A DNA stretch of 64,000 bases from Thiofilum sp. (GTDB lineage: Bacteria; Pseudomonadota; Gammaproteobacteria; Thiotrichales; Thiotrichaceae). Below are positions 1 through 8,823 of the stretch, piece by piece. The DNA lies in NCBI RefSeq assembly GCF_016711335.1, contig NZ_JADJTF010000001.1, positions 2,790,001 through 2,854,000 of the forward strand, given 5' to 3'. The notes beneath the pieces were generated by a model. It saw nothing but the letters and a program-made list of their open reading frames with translations, was not told where the DNA came from and did not search any database. The position numbers were made by a program, and so were the translations under genes. Within the stretch, counting starts at the first letter, position 1; each line of letters begins with the position of its first letter.

Positions 1-1
1 C

Positions 2-202
2 GACGCTGATACGACGGTAATCACCCGTCGAGATGCTGAGGATGCTGTGGTAATGTCCCTCGACTACTACAATAGCTTGATGGAAACCGTGTATCTGCTT
101 CGTTCACCTGCTAATGCCGAACATCTCAATAAATCTATTGCTCAATATAAAGCAGGGAAAAGTTTAGTACGAGATCATTATTATTATTGTATGCCTTTAT
201 AA
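2..202 (+). CDS. Phd/YefM-family antitoxin, C-terminal part (partial at left edge)
   Basis: The frame is open from the left edge and stops at TAA 200-202; the start lies outside. The visible 66 residues contain DAVVMSLDYYNSLMET followed by a YLLRSPANAEHLNKSI stretch. This is the conserved middle and toxin-wrapping helix of YefM/Phd antitoxins, which form a DNA-binding dimer that neutralises a YoeB/RelE-type RNase. The normal family tail is short and acidic (RELI-like). Here it is replaced by a Tyr-rich end (DHYYYCMPL), and no toxin follows: the next gene is convergent and overlaps by 19 bases. The antitoxin therefore looks orphaned, with a rewritten 3' end. The family call is recognition of motifs; loss of the toxin is what the sequence shows. 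Confidence 0.75.
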   Translation, partial: DADTTVITRRDAEDAVVMSLDYYNSLMETVYLLRSPANAEHLNKSIAQYKAGKSLVRDHYYYCMPL

Positions 203-2061
203 TTACTAAGTCGTACTTCTTGCGCCGCTAATTTACACCATACCAAGCGCTCAAAACCTAATGAGACTATGGCTAAACAATGTAAACGTTTAGGCTCTTG
301 ATATTTTTCGGTAAGTACTTGTTGATAATGCTCTAATTGTTCTAATGCACCCTGCAAAGCCATTTGTACTTGAGGCAAAGCCTTTAATTCAGTGGTGGTT
401 TTGTTTTTTAGTTCTGTGCCTGTTAGCTTTAAATCTTCCAAGCTCAAATATTTAAACTCCAACACAAAATCCTGTAAATCAGGATACTGACGCATATTAG
501 AGCGCACGATCATAATCAGATCACTATAACGTCGTTCTAATGCTGTTTCTGAATCCATCACATAATATAAATCGTTATAGAGCAAACTGGCAAAGGCTGT
601 TTTAATAGTAAGCTCATTACCCCAACGATAATCACGATTACTAAACACTTTAAAATACTTGTGCTCCATGAAGTCTACTAATGCTGCTAAGTCACCAGTA
701 CGATAAAACTGTTTAGCCACTTGATACGCTTTTTCTGTGCTGGGACTATCCGGCAAAGCTTGTTTTTTTAGTTGCTCTAAATATAAACCTCTGACTACTA
801 AATTAGGAATAGTTAAAATTAAACTACCGTCTGAGGCTATACCGCCTAAGGTTAGAATACCGAAATAGTACATTAAGGACAGCATATAACGCTTATCTTG
901 TTTAATGCGCCCAATATTCTCCACTCCAAAATCATCTGCTAGCGTATCTAGTTCAACTGGATTCTGCTCATCAATAATACTATCAATGACCTCACGGCCG
1001 CCCTCTAAATTAGCAATATAACGAATACGACCAGCATCCATCGCTAAATTAGCATCCAGCATAGTGTGAGGAGCAGTGCAATGTAGTTGGTAATAATCTA
1101 GGAAATAGAAGCTGAGAATAGGATTATAGATGAGCGGCTGTTGTAATGAGTAACTAAAGCGATAACCATTATAAAATTGACGCATAGTATCTAGTATAGG
1201 CGTAAGAAACAATGTTTTTTTGCAGTCTTCTAAAACTTTTCTAACTAATGGCTCTAGTTCGGCTGTGGTAATGCCGCATAGTTGATTAAAGCGTGGATCG
1301 AGTGAGATATTTTTAGCTACGTTATAGCCACTGGTCATATCACTCATAATTACAGGAGAAACACCCGTAATAAATACTCGTGCGATTTTACCTTGAGCAG
1401 CCCCCGCTTTAATCACTTTAAATAGTGTTTTTAAAATACCCTCACCTTCTAATAGAGCAAGATAGCGAGCTTTATCTCCTTGATTATACATTAGCACTTC
1501 ATTAGCAAAGTTATCATATTCGTCAATGAGCAAGTAGAGTTGGTAGCCGCTTTCTTTTACGGCATTAATCAAAGCCTGAAAGGAAGCAATGCCATCATTA
1601 GGATTAATAGTGATGGATACTTTTAATAAGCTAGCGTAATAATGAGCGAAGGTTTTGATATATTCATTCAGATGAGCAAATAAACTTTGTTTAATGTGCT
1701 CAATAGTGCCTAGGGATGAAATTTGAGAAAAATCCCATTGCAACACCATATATTTGTTTTTTTCGGCAGTGGGGTTTTGACCAATGGCTAGATCACCAAA
1801 TAGGGCTGCAAATTGTGCCGTTTGATTAATATCGTAATAATGCGCTAGAGTAGATACCAACAGCGATTTACCAAAACGGCGTGGACGTAAAAATAATAAT
1901 TGTTTGCCCGCTTGTTCGAGTACAGGAATAGAAGGAGTGCGATCTAAATAAACAAACCCCTCGTTACGCAAGGTGGGAAAGTGACTAATACCATAAGGAA
2001 ACTGGAGCATAAGACTATCCGGCGGGAATGGGCTTAAGCGCAGTATAGCATAGGTGCGCAT
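184..2061 (-). CDS. AAA-ATPase-like / PD-(D/E)XK nuclease-like protein (DUF1703 type)
   Basis: 625-residue protein of the AAA-ATPase-like (PF09820) plus PDDEXK_9 (PF08011) family. The N-terminal ATPase-like part starts at about residue 18 (LQFPYGISHFPTLRNEG) and includes the Walker-A-like RPRRFGKSLLVS at about 59-70 and an acidic LLIDEYDNF Walker-B-like segment at about 177-185. The C-terminal part holds a PD-(D/E)XK-like core (DFVLEFKYL, about residue 550). These proteins are large paralogous families in filamentous gammaproteobacteria, Bacteroidetes and other anaerobes. Their role is unsettled, and a mobile or defence role is often suspected. The start at 2061 has AGGGG upstream; homology to the family begins at the ATG at 2010, which has no clear ribosome site. 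It is flanked by an orphan antitoxin, consistent with insertion into a toxin-antitoxin locus. Confidence 0.85.
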   Translation of the reverse strand: MRTYAILRLSPFPPDSLMLQFPYGISHFPTLRNEGFVYLDRTPSIPVLEQAGKQLLFLRPRRFGKSLLVSTLAHYYDINQTAQFAALFGDLAIGQNPTAEKNKYMVLQWDFSQISSLGTIEHIKQSLFAHLNEYIKTFAHYYASLLKVSITINPNDGIASFQALINAVKESGYQLYLLIDEYDNFANEVLMYNQGDKARYLALLEGEGILKTLFKVIKAGAAQGKIARVFITGVSPVIMSDMTSGYNVAKNISLDPRFNQLCGITTAELEPLVRKVLEDCKKTLFLTPILDTMRQFYNGYRFSYSLQQPLIYNPILSFYFLDYYQLHCTAPHTMLDANLAMDAGRIRYIANLEGGREVIDSIIDEQNPVELDTLADDFGVENIGRIKQDKRYMLSLMYYFGILTLGGIASDGSLILTIPNLVVRGLYLEQLKKQALPDSPSTEKAYQVAKQFYRTGDLAALVDFMEHKYFKVFSNRDYRWGNELTIKTAFASLLYNDLYYVMDSETALERRYSDLIMIVRSNMRQYPDLQDFVLEFKYLSLEDLKLTGTELKNKTTTELKALPQVQMALQGALEQLEHYQQVLTEKYQEPKRLHCLAIVSLGFERLVWCKLAAQEVRLSNYKGIQ

Positions 2062-2159
2062 CGAGGTTGTTTTCCCCTAGTCTGCAATGATTCATCAATG
2101 ATTAGCGTTTGAGTATCAGTATGGTTGGTTCCTATCCTTTATGCTTAAGTACTTGAGCC

Positions 2160-2264
2160 AAAATAATCGTGCATTTTCTCCGCAGACGCTGTGAATACGC
2201 CCCTGTATGCTTCAAGGCGACATCCTTATCGCCAAGACTTCTCCAAAAATACACGATTACTTTT
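2160..2264. repeat. Long imperfect inverted repeat in the xylB upstream region
   Basis: The left arm AAAATAATCGTGCATTTT (2160-2177) pairs with the right arm 2245-2264 (reverse complement AAAAGTAATCGTGTATTTTT) with one gap and one mismatch. Between the arms lies a GGCGA/TCGCC mini-hairpin near 2216-2232. The shape resembles the palindromic intergenic repeats scattered through many gammaproteobacterial genomes. No second copy was noticed in this window. Confidence 0.5.
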
Positions 2265-2308
2265 AGCTGGATACTGAGATCATTGGATAGTTAGGTTGAG
2301 GAGTGAGT

Positions 2309-3757
2309 ATGTATTTAGGTATTGATTTGGGTACGTCGAGTGTCAAAGTGGTACTCATGAATGAGGCTCAGCATATTCTAGCGAGTAGCTCCCAACCTTT
2401 AACCGTCTCGCGCCCACATCAGGGTTGGTCTGAGCAAAACCCAACTGATTGGATAGTGGCTACTACTCAAGCTTTAGATGAATTAAAACAACACTGTCCT
2501 CGTGAGCTAGCCGCCGTAACAGGTATTGGTCTATCAGGGCATATGCACGGTGCAACCTTATTAGATAAGGGTAATCGAGTATTACGCCCTTGTATCCTTT
2601 GGAATGATACCCGCAGCCATGTAGAAGCGGCTGAACTAGATGCTGATCCTCAGTTTCGCGCTGTATCGGGCAATATTGTATTTGCGGGTTTTACTGCTCC
2701 CAAACTGCTTTGGGTCAAGCGTCATGAACCCGAAGTGTTTGCGCGGACTGCAACGGTACTATTGCCAAAAGATTATTTACGTTGGTGGTTAACCGGTGAG
2801 TTTGCATCAGATTGCTCTGATGCAGCAGGGACGGCGTGGCTAGAGGTGGGTAAACGTCAATGGTCTGAGGCTTTATTAGGAGCGTGTGATTTAAGCCTCG
2901 ATCATATGCCTGATTTAGTGGAGGGAACTGAAATTAGTGGCTATTTACGCACGCCATTAGCCGAGCGTTGGGGGATGGGTAATGCGGTGGTTGCAGGTGG
3001 AGCGGGCGATAATGCCGCCTCAGCTTGTGGTATGGGCGTGGTGACTAAAGGCGCTGCGTTTGTCTCCTTAGGTACTTCAGGCGTGTTATTTGCAGCGACC
3101 GAGCGCTATTTACCTAATCCAGCCAGTGCCGTCCATACTTTTTGCCATGCTTTATCCAATACTTGGCATCAAATGGGCGTGATTTTGTCGGCTACTGATG
3201 CGCTCAATTGGTGGTCACATATCGCGCAACAATCCGCCGCTGACTTGACTCAAGCCTTAGGTAATGAATTACACCAGCCATCGCCCGTCTTATTTTTGCC
3301 TTATTTAGCGGGGGAGCGTACTCCGCATAATGATGCTGTTATACGCGGGGCATTTGTGGGCTTGGCGCATTCCACTGAGCGCGAGACACTGACTCAAGCC
3401 GTGCTAGAGGGGGTAGCGTTTGCCTTAAAGGATAATCTAGCCGCTTTAGAGCAAGCCGGAAGTCAGCTAGAGCGTATTATTGCGGTAGGGGGCGGTTCAC
3501 GTTCGCATTATTGGCTGAAAGTATTAGCAACGGTATTAAATTTACCCATTGATTTGCCCGCTGATAATGAAGTGGGGGCGGCCTTAGGCGCTGCACGCTT
3601 AGGAATGATTGCCGCATTAAAGGCTGATCCCTTGTCCGTATTAACCGCTCCTGTGATCGAACAAACCTTTGAGCCAGACTTAGCCCTACTAGATCCTTAT
3701 GCCCAGAGTTATGAGCGCTATCGTTTAGCTTATCCAGCTCTACGTGGCTTAATATAG
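2309..3757 (+). CDS. xylB: Xylulokinase (FGGY carbohydrate kinase)
   Basis: 482-residue FGGY-family kinase that phosphorylates D-xylulose to xylulose 5-phosphate in the cytoplasm. It shows the N-terminal phosphate-1 loop GIDLGTSSVKVVL, the substrate-loop GLSGHMHGATLLD, WNDTRSHVEA, DYLRWWLTGEFASD, the adenosine-side LSLGTSGVLF-type loop (SLGTSGVLFAAT) and LPYLAGERTPHND. The full-length match with E. coli XylB extends from the first strand to the end. The ATG at 2309 was chosen over the GTG at 2303 because GAGGAG at 2297-2302 is then six bases upstream. No xylA or pentose transporter lies beside it, so it is a lone kinase gene here. Other FGGY substrates cannot be excluded, but the segment-by-segment likeness to XylB is strong. 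Confidence 0.9.
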   Translation: MYLGIDLGTSSVKVVLMNEAQHILASSSQPLTVSRPHQGWSEQNPTDWIVATTQALDELKQHCPRELAAVTGIGLSGHMHGATLLDKGNRVLRPCILWNDTRSHVEAAELDADPQFRAVSGNIVFAGFTAPKLLWVKRHEPEVFARTATVLLPKDYLRWWLTGEFASDCSDAAGTAWLEVGKRQWSEALLGACDLSLDHMPDLVEGTEISGYLRTPLAERWGMGNAVVAGGAGDNAASACGMGVVTKGAAFVSLGTSGVLFAATERYLPNPASAVHTFCHALSNTWHQMGVILSATDALNWWSHIAQQSAADLTQALGNELHQPSPVLFLPYLAGERTPHNDAVIRGAFVGLAHSTERETLTQAVLEGVAFALKDNLAALEQAGSQLERIIAVGGGSRSHYWLKVLATVLNLPIDLPADNEVGAALGAARLGMIAALKADPLSVLTAPVIEQTFEPDLALLDPYAQSYERYRLAYPALRGLI

Positions 3758-3770
3758 GAAGGTTAGGGAG

Positions 3771-3792
3771 GGGCAAACCTAAGTGTTTGCCC
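3771..3792. terminator. Stem-loop between convergent xylB and the EamA gene
   Basis: GGGCAAAC (3771-3778) pairs perfectly with GTTTGCCC (3785-3792) around a six-base loop. It sits between convergent genes and overlaps the stop codon of the minus-strand gene. No long T-run follows on either side, so it is a modest bidirectional terminator candidate. Confidence 0.5.
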
Positions 3793-4666
3793 TCTTCAAT
3801 TTAGGCAAAGGTATTTGAGAAATCAGCATACCTGCCAGCATTAAACCACAGCCTAATAAGGCGCGTTGATCTAAATATTCATTTAAAAATAATACTCCAC
3901 CCACTGCGGCAAATACGGCTTCTAAACTTAAAATAATAGCAGCATGCGAGGGATGTGCATTACGTTGTCCAATCACTTGTAAGGTATAAGCTAAACCTAC
4001 CGACATTAAACCGGAATAAACTAAAGCGCCCCAACCTGCTGTTATATTTTCTAGGGTAGGTTGCTCTATAAACAGAGCGACGGTAAAACTTAATAAACCA
4101 CAAATAAAAAATTGTAAGCTAGCTAATTGTACTGGATTGACTCGATGAGAAAAGTGATCAATCGTGAGTAAATGAATAGCCCAAAATAAAGCACCAATGA
4201 TCTGTAATAAATCACCATAGCCCATAGTAAAATTATCTTTAATACTTAAAAAATATAAACCCACTAGCGTAATAATCGCACCCATCCAAGTATTTAATCC
4301 GGTTTTGTGTTTGATTACTAAACCTAAAATAGGCACTAAAATTAAATAAAATCCAGTAATAAAACCTGCATTGGCTACCGTAGTATATTGTAAACCTACT
4401 TGTTGTAATGAGGCGGCAATAAAAAGCAAACTACCGGTGGCAACACCGCCTATGAATAAAGGTAGGGAAGGTTGTAAACCACTAGAGCGACTAAACCACC
4501 AAATTAACGGTAGTAAAGACAAAGAACCCAATAAAAAACGTAAACCATTAAAGGTATGAGGCCCCATGTGCTCCATGCCGAGGCGTTGAGCCACAAAGCC
4601 AAAGCCCCAAATAATCGCAGCACTTAATAATAATCCATTCGCTAAGGGGGTATGATGTTTATCCAT
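3779..4666 (-). CDS. DMT-superfamily (EamA) transporter
   Basis: About 295-residue inner-membrane protein with two EamA repeats and roughly ten hydrophobic segments. The first is LANGLLLSAAIIWGFGFVAQR, and the second half carries GDLLQIIGALFWAIHLLTID and ALVYSGLMSVGLAYTLQVIG. EamA proteins export or exchange small metabolites, often amino acids; the substrate here is unknown. The start was taken at the ATG at 4666, with GGAT seven bases upstream, rather than the TTG at 4678. It is convergent with xylB and divergent from the secreted nuclease, and probably monocistronic. Confidence 0.85.
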   Translation of the reverse strand: MDKHHTPLANGLLLSAAIIWGFGFVAQRLGMEHMGPHTFNGLRFLLGSLSLLPLIWWFSRSSGLQPSLPLFIGGVATGSLLFIAASLQQVGLQYTTVANAGFITGFYLILVPILGLVIKHKTGLNTWMGAIITLVGLYFLSIKDNFTMGYGDLLQIIGALFWAIHLLTIDHFSHRVNPVQLASLQFFICGLLSFTVALFIEQPTLENITAGWGALVYSGLMSVGLAYTLQVIGQRNAHPSHAAIILSLEAVFAAVGGVLFLNEYLDQRALLGCGLMLAGMLISQIPLPKLKRANT

Positions 4667-4753
4667 ATTGCTATCCAACAGCTAAGCGGCTCGCCATGCT
4701 AAAGCGCTCTAGAGTAGCTTACAATTGCACCTTTTTTAACTCGGATATGAATC

Positions 4754-5443
4754 ATGTTAAGCCTGTTTAAGGGGTGGCAAGTGCTGCTTTGGCTGATACT
4801 GTGGGGATTGAGTAGCACAGTCAAAGCCGAAGGCGTATTAGCCGGAACAGTCGTGGGCGTACACGATGGCGATACTATTACGGTGCTGACCTTTAATTAT
4901 CAAACCGTTAAAGTGCGCTTAGCTCAAATTGATGCACCCGAAAAACGCCAAGCCTTTGGTGAAGTATCCAAGCAAACATTAGCTAGGCGTGTGATGCGCC
5001 AAACGGTAAAGGTTGAGATAGAAACCACCGATAAATATGGGCGTCTTGCAGGCAAAGTGCTGTTAAACGGCATGGATATAAATCGTGAGCAAGTCGAAAA
5101 GGGCATGGCTTGGGTCTATACCCAATACGCTCATGAGGCCGATTACTTGCGTGCTCAAGAGCGAGCGCAACGTGCCAAACTAGGGCTATGGCAGGACAAA
5201 ACACCGATTCCACCGTGGGTGTTTCGGCATAGTGATCAGGACTATGCAGTCACACCATCTGCTCCTGAGGCAAAAAAGCCATTTTGGTTCGGTTGGTGGG
5301 GGATGGGCTGTGAGAAAAAAACTTGTGCTGAAATGACTTCCTGTGAGGAGGCTAAGCGCTATTTGCACGAATGTGACCTTAAGCGCTTAGATTCAGATAA
5401 AAATGGTGTACCCTGTGAGAGTCTATGCCGAGGACAACACTAA
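4754..5443 (+). CDS. Secreted thermonuclease-family nuclease with C-terminal Excalibur domain
   Basis: 229 residues. An N-terminal signal peptide (LFKGWQVLLWLILWGLSSTVKA) is followed by a staphylococcal-nuclease fold at about 28-150. The fold shows VVGVHDGDTITVL, the RLAQIDAPEKRQAFG catalytic arginine region, and KYGRLAGKVLLNG plus GMAWVYTQY. The C-terminus has an Excalibur-type calcium-binding motif (DSDKNGVPCESLC) with paired cysteines. The predicted product is exported and cleaves DNA or RNA in a calcium-dependent way. It starts at the ATG at 4754, just 75 bases from the divergent transporter. The SNase-Excalibur combination is common in proteobacteria. Its role (nutrient scavenging, biofilm DNA or competition) is not evident from the context. 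Confidence 0.88.
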   Translation: MLSLFKGWQVLLWLILWGLSSTVKAEGVLAGTVVGVHDGDTITVLTFNYQTVKVRLAQIDAPEKRQAFGEVSKQTLARRVMRQTVKVEIETTDKYGRLAGKVLLNGMDINREQVEKGMAWVYTQYAHEADYLRAQERAQRAKLGLWQDKTPIPPWVFRHSDQDYAVTPSAPEAKKPFWFGWWGMGCEKKTCAEMTSCEEAKRYLHECDLKRLDSDKNGVPCESLCRGQH

Positions 5444-5529
5444 GCTGCTTAACACTATTAGACCAAAGCGGCATAATGCCCCTCTCAGGCGCACCGTCTG
5501 ACCTCTCTTTTAACTCGGTATGTGAACGC

Positions 5530-7716
5530 ATGGAAATCAAAGTTAATTTTCTCGACAATCTGCGCCTTGAAGCCAAGTTTGATGATTTTACGGTCATCGC
5601 TGATCAACCTATTCGTTATCAAGGTGATGGATCAGCCCCCGGTCCCTTTGATTACTTCCTTGCTTCATCTGCGTTGTGTGCTGCCTATTTTGTGCGCTTA
5701 TACTGCTTAGCACGCAATATTCCCACCGAGCAGATTCGTCTCTCACAAAATAATATTGTAGATCCCGAAAATCGTTATCAACAGACCCTCAAAATTCAAG
5801 TTGAATTACCCGAACATCTGTCTGAAAAAGACCGTGCGGGTATTTTGCGCTCTATTGAACGTTGTACGGTAAAAAAGGCGATTCAGGCAGGTCCTGTATT
5901 TGAAATAGAGGCAGTCGATAATCTGGATCAAGATGCTCAAGCCTTATTGACCCTCAAACCCGATACAACTGCGCAGACTTTCATTGCAGGTAAAGATCTA
6001 CCCTTAGAACAAACGATTGCCAATATGACCCAGATATTAGCCAATTTGGGGATGAAAATTGAGGTCGCCTCGTGGCGTAATCTAGTGCCGCATGTATGGT
6101 CTTTACATATTCGGGATGCTGCCTCACCGATGTGTTTTACCAATGGCAAAGGGGCGACTAAAGAAAGTGCTTTGTGCTCAGCCTTAGGGGAGTTTATTGA
6201 GCGTCTGAGCTGTAATTTCTTCTATAATGATCAGTATTTTGGTCAGGATATTGCCAATAGCTCTTTTGTTCATTACCCCAATGAGCGTTGGTTCAAATCC
6301 GGACTCAATGGGCGCTTACCTCAAGGTTTATTAGATGATTATTGTCTGAAAATTTATAACCCTGATGGTGAGCTACGTAGCTCGCATTTAATTGACACCA
6401 ATTCGGGTAATAAAGCGCGGGGTATTTGCGCCTTACCGTTCATTCGCCAGTCGGATCAGCAGGTGGTGTATTTTCCCTCCAATTTGCTCGAAAATCTTTA
6501 CCTTAGCAATGGCATGAGTGCGGGTAATACTTTGGTCGAGGCACAGGTGCAATGCTTATCCGAGATTTTTGAACGCGCCGTTAAACGCCAGATTATCGAG
6601 CAGGAATTAGTATTGCCTGATGTACCAAAGGAGGTATTAAACCAATACCCCGCCTTAGTAGCAGGTATTCAAGCACTAGAAGCACAGGGGTTTCCAGTGC
6701 TGGTGAAAGATGCATCCTTAGGCGGGCAGTTTCCGGTGGCATGTGTCACATTAATGAATCCGCGTAATGGGGGCGTATTTGCCTCCTTTGGTGCACACCC
6801 ACGTATGGAAATTGCTTTAGAGCGTAGCTTAACCGAATTATTACAAGGGCGTAGTTTTGAGGGTTTAAATGATTTTCAGCCCCCCACTTTTAGTAGTTTA
6901 GCCGTATCTGAGCCTAATAATTTTGTGGAGCATTTTATTGACTCATCAGGGGTTATTTCATGGCGTTTCTTTAGCAGTAAAGCCGACTATGATTTTTGTG
7001 CATGGGATTTCTCTGGTACTACTGAACAAGAAGCGCAAAAGCTCTTTGCTATTTTAGAAGAGATGGGCAAAGAAGTTTATATGACAGTTTATGAGGATTT
7101 AGGTGCACCGGTATGCCGTATTATTGTACCCAACTATTCCGAAATATATCCGGTCGAGGATTTAATTTGGGATAATACCAATAAAGCGCTGTATTACCGT
7201 GAAGATATTTTGAATTTGCACAATTTATCTGATGGGGTTTTGGCTAGTTTAGTGGAACGCTTAGAGGAAAGCGAGCTAGACGATTATACCGATATTATTA
7301 CTTTAATTGGGATTGAGTTTGATGAGAATACGCCGTGGGGACAGTTAACTATTTTAGAGTTAAAACTATTAATTTATCTAGCCTTAGGTCAACACGAAGC
7401 CGCCTTAGAAAAGGTTGAGCAGTTTTTGCAATATAATACGAATACGGTAGAGCGGGTACTGTTTTATCGAGCCATTAATGCAGTGCTGGAAATTGTGTTG
7501 GATGAGGACTTAAATTTAAACGACTTTTTGCCTAATCTTACGCGCATGTTTGGACAAGTAACGATGGATGCAGTAGTAGGCTCAGTAGAAGGTCGCGTGC
7601 GTTTTTACGGTCTCACCCCCACGAATAGCCAATTAGCAGGCTTGGATAAGCATTTGCGTTTGATAGAAAGTTATAAGAAGCTACATACAGCGCGTGCTCA
7701 ACGTAACCACCATTAA
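5530..7716 (+). CDS. ycaO: OsmC-domain / YcaO-domain fusion protein
   Basis: 728 residues when begun at the ATG at 5530. The upstream extension from 5425 overlaps the preceding gene and does not look conserved. Domains: an OsmC-like fold at about 1-130 (KFDDFTVIADQPIRYQGDG), a YcaO ATP-dependent amide-activating domain at about 190-560 (NGKGATKESALCSALGEFIERL, SEIFERAVKRQ) and a helical C-terminal part. The glutamates in the ESALCSALGEF and EIFERA segments are those YcaO proteins use for Mg-ATP binding. In E. coli, YcaO is linked to beta-methylthiolation of ribosomal protein S12 by RimO; the chemistry of the OsmC-fused form is unresolved. No RiPP precursor, E1-like partner or dehydrogenase lies nearby, so a peptide-azole role is unlikely. 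Only weak ribosome-binding bases are visible. Confidence 0.85.
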   Translation: MEIKVNFLDNLRLEAKFDDFTVIADQPIRYQGDGSAPGPFDYFLASSALCAAYFVRLYCLARNIPTEQIRLSQNNIVDPENRYQQTLKIQVELPEHLSEKDRAGILRSIERCTVKKAIQAGPVFEIEAVDNLDQDAQALLTLKPDTTAQTFIAGKDLPLEQTIANMTQILANLGMKIEVASWRNLVPHVWSLHIRDAASPMCFTNGKGATKESALCSALGEFIERLSCNFFYNDQYFGQDIANSSFVHYPNERWFKSGLNGRLPQGLLDDYCLKIYNPDGELRSSHLIDTNSGNKARGICALPFIRQSDQQVVYFPSNLLENLYLSNGMSAGNTLVEAQVQCLSEIFERAVKRQIIEQELVLPDVPKEVLNQYPALVAGIQALEAQGFPVLVKDASLGGQFPVACVTLMNPRNGGVFASFGAHPRMEIALERSLTELLQGRSFEGLNDFQPPTFSSLAVSEPNNFVEHFIDSSGVISWRFFSSKADYDFCAWDFSGTTEQEAQKLFAILEEMGKEVYMTVYEDLGAPVCRIIVPNYSEIYPVEDLIWDNTNKALYYREDILNLHNLSDGVLASLVERLEESELDDYTDIITLIGIEFDENTPWGQLTILELKLLIYLALGQHEAALEKVEQFLQYNTNTVERVLFYRAINAVLEIVLDEDLNLNDFLPNLTRMFGQVTMDAVVGSVEGRVRFYGLTPTNSQLAGLDKHLRLIESYKKLHTARAQRNHH

Positions 7717-7794
7717 CCTTATACTCTATCTTGTTTTTTGTACTAGCTTTGATCTTATTCTAAGGTCAAACCCTATTCTACGCGGAGGATGATG

Positions 7795-8547
7795 ATGAAA
7801 ACATTAAGTGCATGGGTGTTAGGTCTGGGTTTAGCAATGAGTACCAGCGCATTTGCCGCCGGTAGTGCTGTCACTTATCAGGTTGATGGTAAAGATTATG
7901 AAGGTTATTACAGCAAAGCGTCTGATAAAGCTCCTCTAGTGATTTTGATTCATGATTGGGATGGTCTGACCGATTATGAAGTAAAGCGTTCGGATATGTT
8001 AGCTGAGTTAGGCTATAACGTGTTTGCGCTTGATTTGTTTGGTAAAGGGGTGCGTCCGGCTGAAATGGAGGAGCGTAAGCGTCTTACCGGAGAGCTGTAT
8101 AAGGATCGTGCTAAAATGCGTGCCTTAATGCAGGGCGCGATTGAAACCGCCAAGGCTCAAGGGGGCGATGTGAGTAATGCGGTGGCAATGGGTTATTGCT
8201 TTGGAGGTGCTGCTGCTTTAGAGCTGGCGCGTTCTGGCACTGAATTAAAAGGCTTTGCTTCATTTCATGGTGGTTTAACCACTCCCGAAGGGCAAGATTA
8301 TAAAAATACTAAAGGTGAAGTATTAGTCATGCACGGCACGGCTGATGATGCGGTGACGATGGATGATTTTGCGGCTCTGGCTAAAGAGCTAGAGAAAACC
8401 GGTATTAAACACGAAATGGTCACCTATAGTGGTGCACCGCATGCGTTTACTGTGTTTGGTTCAGAGCGGTATCGAGAGGATGCGGATAAAAAGTCATGGG
8501 CGCTATTTCAAGACTTCTTAAAAGCCAAACTCCAGCCTAGTACGTAA
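7795..8547 (+). CDS. Secreted dienelactone-hydrolase-family alpha/beta hydrolase
   Basis: About 250 residues with a signal peptide ending at AFA (residues 21-23 of the longest reading). The alpha/beta-hydrolase core shows IHDWDGL and the nucleophile elbow GYCFGG (Cys about 137). The acid lies in HGTADD (Asp about 186) and the histidine in APHAFT (about 218), so the DLH Cys-Asp-His triad is complete. The family hydrolyses lactones and esters; a periplasmic location is predicted from the signal peptide. Three ATGs follow GGAGG in a row (7789, 7792, 7795), and the third has the best spacing. It sits 72 bases after ycaO in the same direction. The real substrate is not deducible. Confidence 0.85.
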   Translation: MKTLSAWVLGLGLAMSTSAFAAGSAVTYQVDGKDYEGYYSKASDKAPLVILIHDWDGLTDYEVKRSDMLAELGYNVFALDLFGKGVRPAEMEERKRLTGELYKDRAKMRALMQGAIETAKAQGGDVSNAVAMGYCFGGAAALELARSGTELKGFASFHGGLTTPEGQDYKNTKGEVLVMHGTADDAVTMDDFAALAKELEKTGIKHEMVTYSGAPHAFTVFGSERYREDADKKSWALFQDFLKAKLQPST

Positions 8548-8590
8548 GCGAAATTCTCTTATTCATCCGTTAGCTATCTCGTCTGTTATG

Positions 8591-8621
8591 TCCCATAGCC
8601 TAAAATAAACGGGCTGTGGGA
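8591..8621 (+). terminator. Stem-loop downstream of the hydrolase gene
   Basis: TCCCATAGCC (8591-8600) pairs with GGCTGTGGGA (8612-8621), ten base pairs with one G-U, around an A/T-rich loop. It lies 44 bases past the stop codon. There is no T-run behind it, so it may be a weak terminator or an RNA-stabilising hairpin. Confidence 0.4.
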
Positions 8622-8652
8622 ACTTATAAAACTTCTTTAGTTCCAACAAAGT

Positions 8653-8697
8653 ACCTATCTTAACTGGGGCAGATTCTAGTCCCCACGCTTTACAGGT
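8653..8697 (+). other. Possible folded leader ahead of the Arg/Pro-rich secreted protein
   Basis: TGGGG (8665-8669) pairs with CCCCA (8681-8685), enclosed by ACCT (8653-8656) and AGGT (8694-8697). The two nested stems lie in the 276-base gap before the next gene. No known riboswitch consensus was recognised, and chance pairing is possible. Confidence 0.2.
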
Positions 8698-8823
8698 AGG
8701 CGTCAACTATTTTTTCCCTAATGCGTCAAATCAAGTAACTAGCCACAACTATCGAGTGTGAAATGAAGTGGTATTAGCTCTTACCGAATAAGAGTGTTTG
8801 CTAATTTCAAGGAGAACCCCTGT

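Noticed and set aside
5530..7716. RiPP azoline-forming YcaO cluster
   Set aside because: The OsmC-fused YcaO type has no precursor peptide, E1-like partner or dehydrogenase nearby; it is the housekeeping-type fusion.
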